A DNA stretch of 64,000 nt from Pseudomonas congelans (GCF_900103225.1 NZ_FNJH01000004.1:460927-524926), one strand, 5' to 3'; positions 43,599-52,733 are shown, counted from the stretch's first letter. Made by a program: numbers and translations. Notes: a model not told the origin generated them from the letters alone.

Positions 43599-44912
43599 AT
43601 GAACGCCCGCGTTCAGCACCCGACTCGTCACGATCAGCACGCTGCTTCCTACTACGCCGCCAGCAGCCATCCGCAAGCGGATCATCCTGCGCTGCACGGT
43701 GAGGTGAAGGTGGATGTGTGCGTGGTAGGCGGTGGCTTCTCCGGCCTCAATACCGCCATCGAACTGGCCGAGCGCGGGTTCAGCGTTGCGCTGCTCGAAG
43801 CGCGCAAGATCGGTTGGGGGGCCAGCGGGCGCAATGGCGGCCAGTTGATTCGCGGGGTCGGTCATGGTCTCGAACAGTTCGCCAATGTCATAGGCAGCGA
43901 AGGCGTGCGGCAGCTCAAGCTGCTGGGCATCGAGGCCGTCGAGATCGTGCGTCAGCGCATCGAACGGCACGCTATCGATTGCGACCTGAAGTGGGGTTAT
44001 TGCGATCTGGCCAACAAACCACGCGACCTGCACAGCCTTGCCGAAGACGCAGAAGAGTTGCGCAGCCTGGGTTATCGCCATGCACTGCAACTGCTGCAAG
44101 CCGAAGAGATGCACAGCGTGGTGGGCTCCTCGCGCTATGTCGGCGGCCTGATCGACATGGGCTCGGGGCATTTGCATCCGTTAAACCTTGCCCTGGGCGA
44201 AGCGGCTGTTGCGCAGTCGCTAGGCGTTCAGCTGTTTGAGCATTCAGCAGTGACGAACATCGACTATGGCCCGCAAATCAGGGTGCATACGGCTGCCGGC
44301 TCGGTGCAGGCGCAGACCCTGGTGCTGGGTTGCAACGCCTACCTCAACGACTTGAATCCGGAAATCAGCGGCAAGGTGTTGCCTGCCGGCAGCTACATCA
44401 TCGCGACCGAGCCATTGAGCGAAGCGCAGGCCCGTGAAGTGTTGCCGCAGGACATGGCAGTCTGTGATCAGCGGGTGACGGTGGATTATTACAGGCTGTC
44501 TGCCGACCGCCGCTTGCTGTTCGGCGGTGCCTGCCATTACTCGGGTCGTGACCCTCAGGACATCGCCGCGTACATGCGACCGAAGATGCTGGAGGTGTTT
44601 CCGCAACTGGCCACCGTGAAGATCGATTACCAGTGGGGCGGGATGATCGGCATTGGTGCCAATCGCCTTCCGCAAATTGGCCGGCTCAAGCAGCACCGCA
44701 ATGTGTTTTATGCTCAGGCCTACTCGGGCCACGGCCTGAATGCCACGCATCTGGCGGGCCGACTGTTGGCCGAAGCCATCGCCGGGCAACACAGCGATGG
44801 CTTCGAGTTGTTCGCCAAAGTGCCGCACATGACCTTTCCCGGCGGCAAGCACTTGCGCTCGCCCCTGCTGGCATTGGGCATGCTCTGGCACCGTCTCAAA
44901 GAGCTGCGCTAG
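43599..44912 (+). CDS. FAD-dependent oxidoreductase, probable gamma-glutamylpolyamine oxidase
   Basis: A 437-residue flavoprotein of the DAO family. The FAD motif VCVVGGGFSGLNTAIELAE is at 38-56, followed by GASGRNGGQLIRG, typical of PuuB/PauB enzymes, and a C-terminal YSGHGLNATHLAGRLLAEA segment. It would oxidise gamma-glutamyl-putrescine (or a related polyamine conjugate) to the aldehyde used by KauB. The position matches P. aeruginosa PA5309 (PauB4). The neighbours pauR and kauB support that assignment. Which polyamine it prefers cannot be told from the sequence. Confidence 0.88.
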   Translation: MNARVQHPTRHDQHAASYYAASSHPQADHPALHGEVKVDVCVVGGGFSGLNTAIELAERGFSVALLEARKIGWGASGRNGGQLIRGVGHGLEQFANVIGSEGVRQLKLLGIEAVEIVRQRIERHAIDCDLKWGYCDLANKPRDLHSLAEDAEELRSLGYRHALQLLQAEEMHSVVGSSRYVGGLIDMGSGHLHPLNLALGEAAVAQSLGVQLFEHSAVTNIDYGPQIRVHTAAGSVQAQTLVLGCNAYLNDLNPEISGKVLPAGSYIIATEPLSEAQAREVLPQDMAVCDQRVTVDYYRLSADRRLLFGGACHYSGRDPQDIAAYMRPKMLEVFPQLATVKIDYQWGGMIGIGANRLPQIGRLKQHRNVFYAQAYSGHGLNATHLAGRLLAEAIAGQHSDGFELFAKVPHMTFPGGKHLRSPLLALGMLWHRLKELR

Positions 44913-44916
44913 AGGC

Positions 44917-45168
44917 TCAAGGCCGCCAGAACGGCTTCATGGCCTCGACCCGCGCCTGGCGGAAATCCAGGCCGATGTCGCGCAACTGATCGTCAGTCAG
45001 TGTCAGCAAGGTACGGCGCGACGCCCAGCGATGGCGATACAGTGCCCAGCGACCCATGCCTGCCAACAGATCGGCCTTGTTCGAGCGGACGGTTCTAAGC
45101 GTCGCAGGCCGATACTCATTCAATTCCTGGCTGTGAAGCGCAAGGCGTACATCGCTGAACCCGTTCAT
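44917..45168 (-). CDS. DUF1127 domain small protein
   Basis: An 83-residue basic protein. The C-terminal half, RHRWASRRTLLTLTDDQLRDIGLDFRQARVEAMKPFWRP, is the DUF1127 (YjiS) signature. Such proteins are cytoplasmic and in other bacteria affect RNA and phosphate metabolism. The ATG at 45168 has AGGGA about eight bases upstream; an ATG at 45183 would add five residues. It is divergent from the MocR regulator, with three ATACAGAT elements in the gap, so it is a likely target of that regulator. Confidence 0.82.
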   Translation of the reverse strand: MNGFSDVRLALHSQELNEYRPATLRTVRSNKADLLAGMGRWALYRHRWASRRTLLTLTDDQLRDIGLDFRQARVEAMKPFWRP

Positions 45169-45226
45169 GTCCTGTTCCCTCATCCTGGGTGGGTGTGGGT
45201 TCATGATGAAGCGAACGGCAAAAACA

Positions 45227-45309
45227 ATACAGATTCAAAAGTCTTTTATATTTTCCATACAGATGATTCAAAAACGCTACTGAATGCTATATTTCCGGCC
45301 AATCTGTAT
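45227..45309. promoter_or_regulatory. Three ATACAGAT elements, probable MocR operator
   Basis: ATACAGAT occurs at 45227-45234 and 45257-45264 as direct repeats exactly 30 bp apart. An inverted copy (ATCTGTAT) is at 45302-45309. MocR/GabR-type regulators typically bind two direct repeats on the same DNA face. The array sits in the 175-bp gap between the DUF1127 and mocR genes, and the inverted copy is 35 bp before the mocR ATG. Confidence 0.55.
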
Positions 45310-45343
45310 TGCTTTGACGCAATAAAATTCCTGAGAGTACGCC

Positions 45344-46765
45344 ATGACGCTCTACGTCAACCTCGCCGAACTGCTCGGCTCGCGAATCGAAAACGGCTTC
45401 TATCGTCCCGGCGACCGCCTGCCCTCGGTACGCGCGTTGAGCGTCGAACATGGCGTCAGCCTGAGTACCGTGCAGCAGGCGTATCGGGTGCTGGAAGACA
45501 ATGGCCTGGCCGCGCCGAAACCCAAGTCCGGCTATTTCGTCTCGGTCAGCCGAAAAGCACCTGCGCTGCCAGCGGTAGGCAGGCCGGTGCAGCGGCCTGT
45601 GGATATCTCTCAATGGGATCAGGTACTGGACCTGATTCGCGTGGCACCCCTTGAAGCCGTCACGCAGCTGGGGCGCGGCATGCCCGATGTCACCAGCCCG
45701 ACCCTGAAACCGTTGATGCGCGCGCTGAGTCAGTTGAGTCGTCATCAGGACATGCCGGGGCTGTATTACGACAACATCTATGGCGTGCGCAGGCTGCGCG
45801 AACAGATTGCCAGGCTGATGCTCGACTCGGGCTGCAACCTGACCGCCAATGACCTGATCATCACCAATGGCTGCCATGAAGCCCTTTCAGCCAGTGTCCG
45901 GGCCATTTGCTCGCCGGGGGACATCGTGGCGGTGGACTCGCCAAGCTTCTTCGGCGCCATGCAGACGCTCAAGGGCGTGGGCATGAAAGCCATGGAAATC
46001 CCCACCGACCCGCTGACCGGCATCAGCCTCGAAGCGCTGGAACTGGCGCTGGAGCAATGGCCGATCAAGGTCATTCAGCTGACACCCAACTGCAACAACC
46101 CACTGGGCTACGTCATGCCCGAAGCGCGCAAGCGGGCACTGCTGACCCTGGCGCAGCGTTTCGACGTGGCGATCATCGAGGATGATGTGTATGGCGACCT
46201 GGCCTACAACTACCCTCGCCCGCGCACCATCAAATCCTTCGACGAAGACGGTCGCGTCCTGTTGTGCAGTTCGTTTTCCAAGACCCTGGCACCGGGGCTG
46301 CGAATCGGCTGGGTAGCGCCGGGCCGTTATCTGGAGCAGGTGTTGCACATGAAATACATCGGCACCGGCTCGACCGCCCCGCAACCTCAATTAGCCATCG
46401 CCGATTTCATCGAAGGCGGCCACTACGAGCCTCATGTGCGGCGCATGCGTACCCAATACCAGCGCAGTCGCGACCAGATGATCGACTGGGTGATGCGCTA
46501 TTTTCCCGAGGGCACCCGCGCCAGCCGGCCGCAAGGCGGTTTCATGCTGTGGGTGGAACTGTCCGAAGGCTTCGACACCCTGCGCCTGAACCGCGCCCTG
46601 CTGGGCAAGGGTGTACAGATCGCCGTGGGCAGTATCTTTTCGGCCTCGGGCAAGTACCGTAACTGCATGCGCATGAACTTCGCGACCAAATCCAGCCGCG
46701 AAATCGAGAGCGCCGTGCGTATCGTGGGCGAGACAATTGCACTGCTGAATGCGCAAACTGACTGA
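45344..46765 (+). CDS. MocR-type GntR/aminotransferase regulator
   Basis: A 473-residue regulator. The N-terminal GntR winged helix (LGSRIENGFYRPGDRLPSVRA, then SLSTVQQAYRVLEDNGL) is joined to a class I aminotransferase-like domain. The PLP-binding Lys is K313 in SSFSKTLAPGLRIGW, and IEDDVYGDL gives the cofactor-binding Asp and Tyr. MocR proteins sense PLP and an amino acid such as GABA. Its metabolic target is unknown; nearby polyamine genes make a GABA-type or polyamine-related ligand possible. Clear repeats precede it. Confidence 0.92.
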   Translation: MTLYVNLAELLGSRIENGFYRPGDRLPSVRALSVEHGVSLSTVQQAYRVLEDNGLAAPKPKSGYFVSVSRKAPALPAVGRPVQRPVDISQWDQVLDLIRVAPLEAVTQLGRGMPDVTSPTLKPLMRALSQLSRHQDMPGLYYDNIYGVRRLREQIARLMLDSGCNLTANDLIITNGCHEALSASVRAICSPGDIVAVDSPSFFGAMQTLKGVGMKAMEIPTDPLTGISLEALELALEQWPIKVIQLTPNCNNPLGYVMPEARKRALLTLAQRFDVAIIEDDVYGDLAYNYPRPRTIKSFDEDGRVLLCSSFSKTLAPGLRIGWVAPGRYLEQVLHMKYIGTGSTAPQPQLAIADFIEGGHYEPHVRRMRTQYQRSRDQMIDWVMRYFPEGTRASRPQGGFMLWVELSEGFDTLRLNRALLGKGVQIAVGSIFSASGKYRNCMRMNFATKSSREIESAVRIVGETIALLNAQTD

Positions 46766-46837
46766 TGCGGGCAAATCTTTCCCGGTTTTGCGGGTCATAT
46801 CGCCAAGTCGAGCCATGTCCAGACGCGGAAGATCAAT

Positions 46838-48418
46838 TTGAATAATTCATGGGCCTTGCCCTTTTGCTTGCTGGTGGCGTTGTGCGTCAGCGGTTGCGCG
46901 CATCAACAGGTCGCCAGCGAGCCAAGCCAGGCCATGCCGTCTTCAGGCTCTGCGTTCGGCCGCTCGATCCAGGCCATGGCCATGCCGCACGAAGGGCGTT
47001 CTGGCTTTCGCCTGCTGCCGGACAGCAGTGACGCCTTCAAGGCTCGTGCCGAACTGATCCGCAACGCCAAGAGCAGCCTTGATCTGCAGTATTACATCGT
47101 CCACGACGGCCTGAGCACACGCGCGCTGATCGACGAACTGCTCAAGGCGGCAGACCGTGGCGTTCGTGTGCGCATCCTGCTGGACGACACCACCAGCGAT
47201 GGCCTGGATCAGGCCATCGCTACCCTCGCCGCTCACCCGAACATTCAGATTCGCCTGTTCAATCCGCAAAACCTGGGGCGCGAAACCGGCATCACCCGCA
47301 GCCTCGGGCGCTTGATGAACCTGTCGCGCCAGCACCGGCGCATGCACAACAAGCTATGGCTGGCCGACAGCAGCGTGGCCATCGTCGGCGGGCGCAACCT
47401 GGGCGATGAATACTTCGATGCCGAGCCGAACCTGAACTTCACCGATATCGACATGCTCAGCGTGGGGCCGGTGGCCGAGCAGCTCGGCCACAGCTTCGAC
47501 CAGTACTGGAACAGCACGCTCAGCAAGCCTATCGATGAGTTCATGTATTTCCTGCCCGACGGCGAGGATCTGGCCGAGGCCCGGCGCAAGCTGGACGACT
47601 CGCTGGAGCAGGCGCACCAGCAGCACAAGGCGCTGTATGAGCGACTGATGGCCTACAAGACTCAGCCGCGCATGAAGACCTGGCTCAACGAGCTGGTCTG
47701 GGCGTACAACCAGGCGCTGTGGGACGCACCCACCAAGGTACTGGCGCAGGGCGAGCCTGATCCGCACCTGCTGCTGACCACGCAACTGGCGCCTGAACTG
47801 CTGAACACTCGCAAGGAACTGATGCTGATCTCGGCCTACTTTGTACCGGGCCAGGAAGGCTTGCTGTACCTGACCGGTCGTGCCGATGCCGGCGTCAACG
47901 TCAGTCTGCTGACCAACTCCCTGGAAGCCACCGACGTGCCTGCCGTGCATGGCGGCTATGCGCCGTACCGCAAGGCGCTGCTGGAGCATGGCGTGAAACT
48001 GTTCGAGCTGCGCCGACAGCCTGGCGATACCGAGACGATGCGCGGCGGCGGTCCGCACCTGTTCAAGAAAAGCCATTCTCTGGCCAGTTCCGAATCAAGC
48101 CTGCACAGCAAGGCGATGATCTTTGATCGACAGAAAGTCTTTGTCGGCTCATTCAACTTCGACCCGCGCTCTGTGCTGTGGAATACCGAAGTGGGCGTAC
48201 TGGTCGACAGTCCGCAACTGGCCGAACAACTGCGCGAACTGACCTTGCAGGGCATGGCCCCGTCGCTCACCTACGAAGCGCGGCTGGAGGACGGCAAAGT
48301 GGTGTGGGTAACCGAAGACAACGGCCAGATCCACACTCTGCATACCGAACCGGGCGACTGGTGGCGGCGTTTCAATGCGTGGATGAGCCGCGCCATCGGC
48401 CTGGAAAGAATGCTTTAA
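46838..48418 (+). CDS. Phospholipase D/cardiolipin synthase-like lipoprotein
   Basis: A 526-residue PLD-superfamily enzyme. The N-terminus has a lipoprotein signal with lipobox VSGC at about 17-20. The two HKD motifs are HNKLWLADSSVAIVGGRN (near 168) and HSKAMIFDRQKVFVGSFN (near 424), both with intact His, Lys and Asp. It probably acts on phospholipids or a phosphodiester in the envelope. The start is TTG at 46838 (NNSWALPF follows), with CGGAAG upstream; no in-frame ATG precedes the lipobox. Its stop overlaps the MFS gene's stop by 4 bp on the other strand. Confidence 0.88.
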   Translation: MNNSWALPFCLLVALCVSGCAHQQVASEPSQAMPSSGSAFGRSIQAMAMPHEGRSGFRLLPDSSDAFKARAELIRNAKSSLDLQYYIVHDGLSTRALIDELLKAADRGVRVRILLDDTTSDGLDQAIATLAAHPNIQIRLFNPQNLGRETGITRSLGRLMNLSRQHRRMHNKLWLADSSVAIVGGRNLGDEYFDAEPNLNFTDIDMLSVGPVAEQLGHSFDQYWNSTLSKPIDEFMYFLPDGEDLAEARRKLDDSLEQAHQQHKALYERLMAYKTQPRMKTWLNELVWAYNQALWDAPTKVLAQGEPDPHLLLTTQLAPELLNTRKELMLISAYFVPGQEGLLYLTGRADAGVNVSLLTNSLEATDVPAVHGGYAPYRKALLEHGVKLFELRRQPGDTETMRGGGPHLFKKSHSLASSESSLHSKAMIFDRQKVFVGSFNFDPRSVLWNTEVGVLVDSPQLAEQLRELTLQGMAPSLTYEARLEDGKVVWVTEDNGQIHTLHTEPGDWWRRFNAWMSRAIGLERML

Positions 48419-49563
48419 GCGGGCGCAGCCTGCGCATCCCCGAACGCGCCGCGTCGCCGGATCAGTATCAACAGGCCAAGCGCACCTGCAGCCATCATCA
48501 GCGGCAGGGCTTCACCGCTGACCCACTGGCTGCCCGCGCCGGCTATCAAAGGGCCGAGCAGGCAGCCGATGCCCCACAGTTGAGCAACATGCGCGTTGGC
48601 GCGGACCAGTGAATCATCGCGATAGCGTTCGCCGATCAGAATCAGCGACAGGGTGAACAGCCCGCCGGCACTGGCCCCGAAGACGGTCCACAGCGGCCAG
48701 ATCAGAATGGTGTCGATCAGCAGCGGCACCAGCAGGCTGGACGCCAGCAGCAAAGCGGCGCAGCCGGTAAACATCGCACGACGTGAAATGCGGTCGGCGA
48801 GCATGCCGATCGGCAGTTGCAGCAGCGCATCACCGACCACCACCACGCTGACCATGAGCAGAGCGATTTCAGGAGTGAAGCCGTGGCGTATGCAGTACAG
48901 CGGCAACAGGGTGAGGATCAGCGCTTCGAACGCGGCAAACAGGGCGACCGCCCAGGCGATGGCAGGCATGCCGCGACAGAAGCCGGACAGATCGGCAAAC
49001 GTCACGTTGCAAGATTCGGTCGACGGCGCGCCGGTACGCCCCAGCAGCAGAAACGGTGAGCCGACCAGCAGCACTACGCCAATCCAGAAACCATAGTCGG
49101 CCTGGGTGCCGATCACGCCCAGCAGCAGCGGACCCGCGAGTTGGCTCAATGCGTAGGTGCTGCCATACAGCGCCACCAGACGCCCGCGCAAGCGCTCGAT
49201 GACCAACTGATTGATCCAGCTTTCACCCAGCACGAAGACGATGGTCAGAATCACCCCGAGGGTCAGGCGCAGGACCAGCCATATCCAGTAATACGGCAGC
49301 AGCGCCAGCGCGCCGACTGAAACTGCCCCGGCCCACAGGCACAGGCGCATCAGATTAGCTGTACCAAAGCGCGCCGCCAGGCGACTGGCAAGCGCCGCGC
49401 CGAGCAGCACGCCCACCGCAGGCATCGCCGCCATGATGCCAATGGCAAACGAGCCGTAGCCCCAGCCCGCCAGCCGCAATGAAACCAGCGGCATGCTGAC
49501 GCCCATTGCCAGACCGACGCCCAGCACAGACGCCAGCACAGCAAAATAAGTACCCCAACGCAT
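48415..49563 (-). CDS. MFS transporter (YcaD-like)
   Basis: A 382-residue inner-membrane protein with twelve predicted helices. The first helices include VLASVLGVGLAMGVSMPLVSL, and the loop ASRLAARFGTANLMRL resembles the conserved MFS motif between helices 2 and 3. It most resembles YcaD-type uncharacterised transporters. The ATG at 49563 (MRWGTYFAV) has AGGAG eight bases upstream; a GTG two codons earlier is too close to it. The substrate is unknown. It converges with the phospholipase gene. Confidence 0.88.
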   Translation of the reverse strand: MRWGTYFAVLASVLGVGLAMGVSMPLVSLRLAGWGYGSFAIGIMAAMPAVGVLLGAALASRLAARFGTANLMRLCLWAGAVSVGALALLPYYWIWLVLRLTLGVILTIVFVLGESWINQLVIERLRGRLVALYGSTYALSQLAGPLLLGVIGTQADYGFWIGVVLLVGSPFLLLGRTGAPSTESCNVTFADLSGFCRGMPAIAWAVALFAAFEALILTLLPLYCIRHGFTPEIALLMVSVVVVGDALLQLPIGMLADRISRRAMFTGCAALLLASSLLVPLLIDTILIWPLWTVFGASAGGLFTLSLILIGERYRDDSLVRANAHVAQLWGIGCLLGPLIAGAGSQWVSGEALPLMMAAGALGLLILIRRRGAFGDAQAAPA

Positions 49564-49642
49564 TTCCACGCTCCTGCCCGGCGCTGCGCTACGCGCTCAT
49601 CGCCTTGTACAAATCCTGTGTGGAGCGATGATCAATCTTGAG

Positions 49643-49780
49643 ATGACCATCGTGCCAATGCTCCGCGTTGGCATGCATCCCGCGACGCTCCGCGTCATAG
49701 ATTCGTGCCGTTGCGCACATGCAAACCAGGACGCGGAGCGTCCAGAACTACACTCCCACGCAGAGCGTGGGAGCGATGAG
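49643..49780. repeat. REP cluster between the MFS gene and kauB
   Basis: Palindromic units TGCCAATGC..GTTGGCA, CGACGCTCCGCGTC, GGACGCGGAGCGTCC and CTCCCACGCAGAGCGTGGGAG follow one another. They end seven bases before the kauB stop codon, between an upstream MFS start and a downstream kauB end. Confidence 0.8.
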
Positions 49781-49787
49781 CAAATGA

Positions 49788-51281
49788 CTACAGCTTGATC
49801 CAGGTCGACTTCAGCTCGGTGTATTTGTCGAACGCATGCAGCGACTTGTCGCGACCATTGCCCGACTGTTTGAAGCCACCGAACGGTGCGGTCATGTCGC
49901 CGCCGTCGTACTGGTTGACCCATACGCTGCCTGCACGCAAAGCCTTGGCGGTCAGATGCGCCTTGGAGATGTTCGCGGTCCATACGGCAGCGGCCAGCCC
50001 ATACTGCGTGTCGTTGGCGATCTGGATCGCTTCTTCGGCGCTGTCGAACGTCAGTACCGAAAGCACCGGACCGAAAATTTCTTCCTGAGCGATTTTCATC
50101 GCGTTGTTCACACCATCGAAAATGGTCGGCTCGACATAGGTGCCGCCGGTTTCCTGCAGGATGCGCTTGCCACCCGCAACCAGCTTGGCGCCGTCGGTGT
50201 GGCCCGCTTCGATATAGGACAACACGGTGTTCATCTGCTGGGTATCGACCAGCGCACCCACGGTGGTCGCAGGGTCCAGCGGGTTACCGGGCTTCCAGGC
50301 GCTGAGTGCCTCGATCACCATCGGCAGGAAGCGATCCTTGATCGAGCGCTCGACCAGCAGGCGCGAACCGGCGGTGCAGACTTCGCCCTGGTTGAAGGCA
50401 ATCGCGCTGGCGGCTGCGCTGGCGGCGGCCTGCAAATCAGGCGCGTCGGCAAAGACGATGTTCGGGCTCTTGCCGCCGGCTTCCAGCCAGACGCGCTTCA
50501 TGTTCGATTCGCCCGCGTAGATCATCAGTTGCTTGGCGATTTTGGTCGAGCCGGTGAACACCACGGTGTCCACGTCCATATGCAGGGCAAGCGCCTTGCC
50601 GACGGTGTGGCCATAGCCAGGCAGCACATTGAGCACGCCCGCAGGAATGCCGGCCTCAATGGCCAGTTGTGCAATGCGAATGGCCGTCAGCGGAGATTTT
50701 TCCGATGGCTTGAGGATGACCGAGTTGCCGGTGGACAGCGCAGGGCCCAGTTTCCAGCAGGCCATCATCAGCGGAAAATTCCACGGTACGATGGCGGCCA
50801 CGACACCTACTGGCTCGCGTGTCACCAGGCCCAGTTGGTCATGAGGCGTTGCCGCGACTTCGTCATACAGCTTGTCGATGGCCTCGCCGCTCCAGCTCAG
50901 GGCTCTGGCGGCCCCGGGGATGTCGACACCGAACGAGTCGCCAATCGGCTTGCCCATGTCCAGAGTCTCAAGCAGCGCCAGCTCTTCGGCATTGTGCTTG
51001 AGCAGCTCGGCGAAACGGATCATCGTTTCCTTGCGTTTGGCCGGAGCCAGTCGCGACCAGGCACCGGAGTTGAAGGCACTGCGTGCACTGTCGACCGCGC
51101 GTTGCGCGTCAGCGGTGTCGCAGTTGGCAACCTTGGCAAGCATCCGGCCATCGACCGGGCTGATGCAGTCAAACGTCTCGCCGGAGGAGGCTGCGGTGTA
51201 TTCGCCTTGAATGAAGGCACGGCCTTCGATCTTCAAATTCTGGGCGCGTTGCTCCCAGTCAGCACGAGTCAGGGTGGTCAT
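49788..51281 (-). CDS. kauB: Aldehyde dehydrogenase KauB
   Basis: A 497-residue NAD(P)-dependent dehydrogenase. Catalytic Cys302 is in NQGEVCTAGSRLL, and the base Glu in WLEAGGKSPN. The Rossmann-like NAD-binding part carries FTGSTKIAKQL. In P. aeruginosa KauB (PA5312) oxidises 4-guanidinobutyraldehyde and 4-aminobutyraldehyde-type products of arginine and polyamine catabolism, and it is controlled by PauR. The ATG at 51281 is preferred over that at 51287, since AGGAGG is eight bases away. It is divergent from a cupin gene. Confidence 0.93.
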   Translation of the reverse strand: MTTLTRADWEQRAQNLKIEGRAFIQGEYTAASSGETFDCISPVDGRMLAKVANCDTADAQRAVDSARSAFNSGAWSRLAPAKRKETMIRFAELLKHNAEELALLETLDMGKPIGDSFGVDIPGAARALSWSGEAIDKLYDEVAATPHDQLGLVTREPVGVVAAIVPWNFPLMMACWKLGPALSTGNSVILKPSEKSPLTAIRIAQLAIEAGIPAGVLNVLPGYGHTVGKALALHMDVDTVVFTGSTKIAKQLMIYAGESNMKRVWLEAGGKSPNIVFADAPDLQAAASAAASAIAFNQGEVCTAGSRLLVERSIKDRFLPMVIEALSAWKPGNPLDPATTVGALVDTQQMNTVLSYIEAGHTDGAKLVAGGKRILQETGGTYVEPTIFDGVNNAMKIAQEEIFGPVLSVLTFDSAEEAIQIANDTQYGLAAAVWTANISKAHLTAKALRAGSVWVNQYDGGDMTAPFGGFKQSGNGRDKSLHAFDKYTELKSTWIKL

Positions 51282-51396
51282 TTGCATGTCCTCCTCTTGT
51301 TGAATGTGGGTGTGTCATGGTTGATTAAAGACACAATATGAAATTTTCAGGACGGCAGTACCCTAAACCAGCGGCCCGACAAAACCAATATATTTG

Positions 51397-51426
51397 ACAT
51401 AAATAGCCGCTACGGTGCTTTTATGT
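51397..51426. promoter_or_regulatory. Inverted repeat in the kauB-cupin gap
   Basis: ACATAAA at 51397-51403 and TTTATGT at 51420-51426 are 16 bases apart. The left arm overlaps a TTGACA hexamer at 51394-51399, a candidate -35 for the cupin gene, though no good -10 follows. It is a possible regulator site for the divergent kauB and cupin genes; PauR is one candidate. Confidence 0.35.
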
Positions 51427-51518
51427 TGATTTTATTAAACAGCTCCGCACGCGCGCCGAGGCACTAACGCACTGCACGCACGTCAAACCTTCAACGCATT
51501 CAGGACAAGGGGCCCATC

Positions 51519-51887
51519 ATGAGCATCGAAAGCATCGTCGACTTCAGTGAAGCCAGCACCGCTGCGGAGCACTATCGCCCTGCACCGGAAAAGATTTTCA
51601 AGGGCGACCCGGCACAAACCCTCTACAACCACTACAACAGCCCCTGCGGACAGATGAGTGCGGGCGTCTGGAATGGCGAGCCTGGGCAGTGGCAGGTGAA
51701 TTATTCAGAGCATGAGTATTGCGAGATTGTGCAGGGTGTCTCAGTCCTGCGCGACGAGCAGGGCAACGCGAAAACCCTGCGCGCAGGCGACCGATTCGTG
51801 ATTCCGGCAGGCTTCAAGGGCACCTGGGAGGTGCTGGAAACATGCCGCAAGATTTATGTGGTGTTCGAAGCGGCTGCAGATAAATAA
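51519..51887 (+). CDS. Cupin domain-containing protein (DUF861-like)
   Basis: A 122-residue single-domain cupin. The motif VNYSEHEYCEIVQGVSVLRDE is the first cupin metal segment, and RAGDRFVIPAGFKGTWEV the second. In the first segment His and Glu appear at the expected spacing; in the second the conserved His is missing, so a metal-dependent enzyme is not certain. It is divergent from kauB and is often next to aldehyde dehydrogenases of this type. Ligand or substrate is unknown. Confidence 0.85.
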   Translation: MSIESIVDFSEASTAAEHYRPAPEKIFKGDPAQTLYNHYNSPCGQMSAGVWNGEPGQWQVNYSEHEYCEIVQGVSVLRDEQGNAKTLRAGDRFVIPAGFKGTWEVLETCRKIYVVFEAAADK

Positions 51888-51923
51888 GTAACGCCCTGGC
51901 AGCTACGCCAGGGACGCAGGCAC

Positions 51924-51951
51924 AAAAAAACCCGCCAAGGCGGGTTTTTTT
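51924..51951. terminator. Bidirectional terminator between cupin gene and rpmG
   Basis: AAAAAAACCCGCC/GGCGGGTTTTTTT forms a 13-pair stem with a two-base loop. Both ends are homopolymeric, so it stops transcription from the cupin gene and from rpmG. Confidence 0.93.
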
Positions 51952-51968
51952 GTAGCCGACAGAATCAA

Positions 51969-52124
51969 TTACTTGATTTTGCCTTCTTTGTAGATCACGT
52001 GCTTGCGTACAACCGGATCGAATTTTTTGATTTCGATTTTATCCGGGGTAGTACGTTTGTTCTTGTCGGTGGTGTAGAAATGGCCTGTACCAGCGCTCGA
52101 CACCAAACGGATCAATTCACGCAT
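51969..52124 (-). CDS. rpmG: 50S ribosomal protein L33
   Basis: A 51-residue basic ribosomal protein, [19 protein letters not shown] at its start and ending [11 protein letters not shown]. It contains no cysteine, so it is the zinc-independent form. It is 11 bp downstream of rpmB on the same strand, the usual rpmB-rpmG operon. It was identified from the DNA directly. Confidence 0.97.
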
Positions 52125-52135
52125 GATTTTCTCCC

Positions 52136-52369
52136 TTAAATTTTGCCGTCGCGACGCAGTTCAGCGAGCACAACTTCAATGCCACGCTTGTCGATGATAC
52201 GCATGCCTTTAGCAGATACGCGCAGACGAACAAAACGCTTCTCGCCTTCAACCCAGAAGCGGTGATGCTGCAGGTTTGGCAGGAAACGACGACGGGTTTT
52301 GTTGTTTGCGTGGGAAATGTTATTCCCAGTCACCGGACCCTTACCGGTAACTTGACATACTCTCGACAT
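52136..52369 (-). CDS. rpmB: 50S ribosomal protein L28
   Basis: A 77-residue ribosomal protein. [19 protein letters not shown] at the N-terminus, followed by [15 protein letters not shown], is diagnostic. It is the first gene of the rpmB-rpmG operon. A good promoter lies about 150-175 bp upstream. The leader RNA contains a CCAACCC/GGGTTGG hairpin near the start codon, which could allow translational autoregulation. Confidence 0.98.
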
Positions 52370-52517
52370 GCCTCAGCCCTCTAAAACCACATGCCCAACC
52401 CGGCATGGGTTGGCCGCTTAATCTCTCAGTCATTTGGCGCCAGGCGCCGCGTTTCTTTAAGGGTCTTACCGGCTACACCTACAGTGAAGGAACCGGGCCC
52501 CTAGAAAAGAGCGCTGC

Positions 52518-52546
52518 TTTATACCAGAAAGCCTTTGGCACAACAA
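52518..52546 (-). promoter_or_regulatory. Probable sigma-70 promoter of rpmB-rpmG
   Basis: Reading the minus strand, TTGTTG is followed after 17 bases by TATAAA. This gives a leader of about 140 nt to rpmB. It lies in a 364-bp gene-free stretch (52370-52733). The other side of that stretch, 52547-52733, should drive the peptide-binding gene; only a weak TTGTTC/TAGGGT pair is seen there, and no ORF or repeat. Confidence 0.55.
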
Positions 52547-52733
52547 CAGGCAAAGCACTTTGACCCGAATGATCGCGCCTCGCGCAGCGGTATGCTCAAG
52601 CACAGCGGGGGCACAGGCAAATCGACCGCTCGTCGCGCCGTGACGATTGTTCTGCGCCAGTACATGGTCTAGGGTTAGTCCCTCACCAGACTGCGCCGGC
52701 AGATGGGGCCCTTTCTGAACAGGAAATAACGCC

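Noticed and set aside
52470..52500. Hrp box (GGAACC-N15/16-CCACNNA) near 52.48 kb
   Set aside because: GGAACC is present but no CCACNNA follows at 15-16 bases. No type III effector or hrp gene is nearby, so it is chance.
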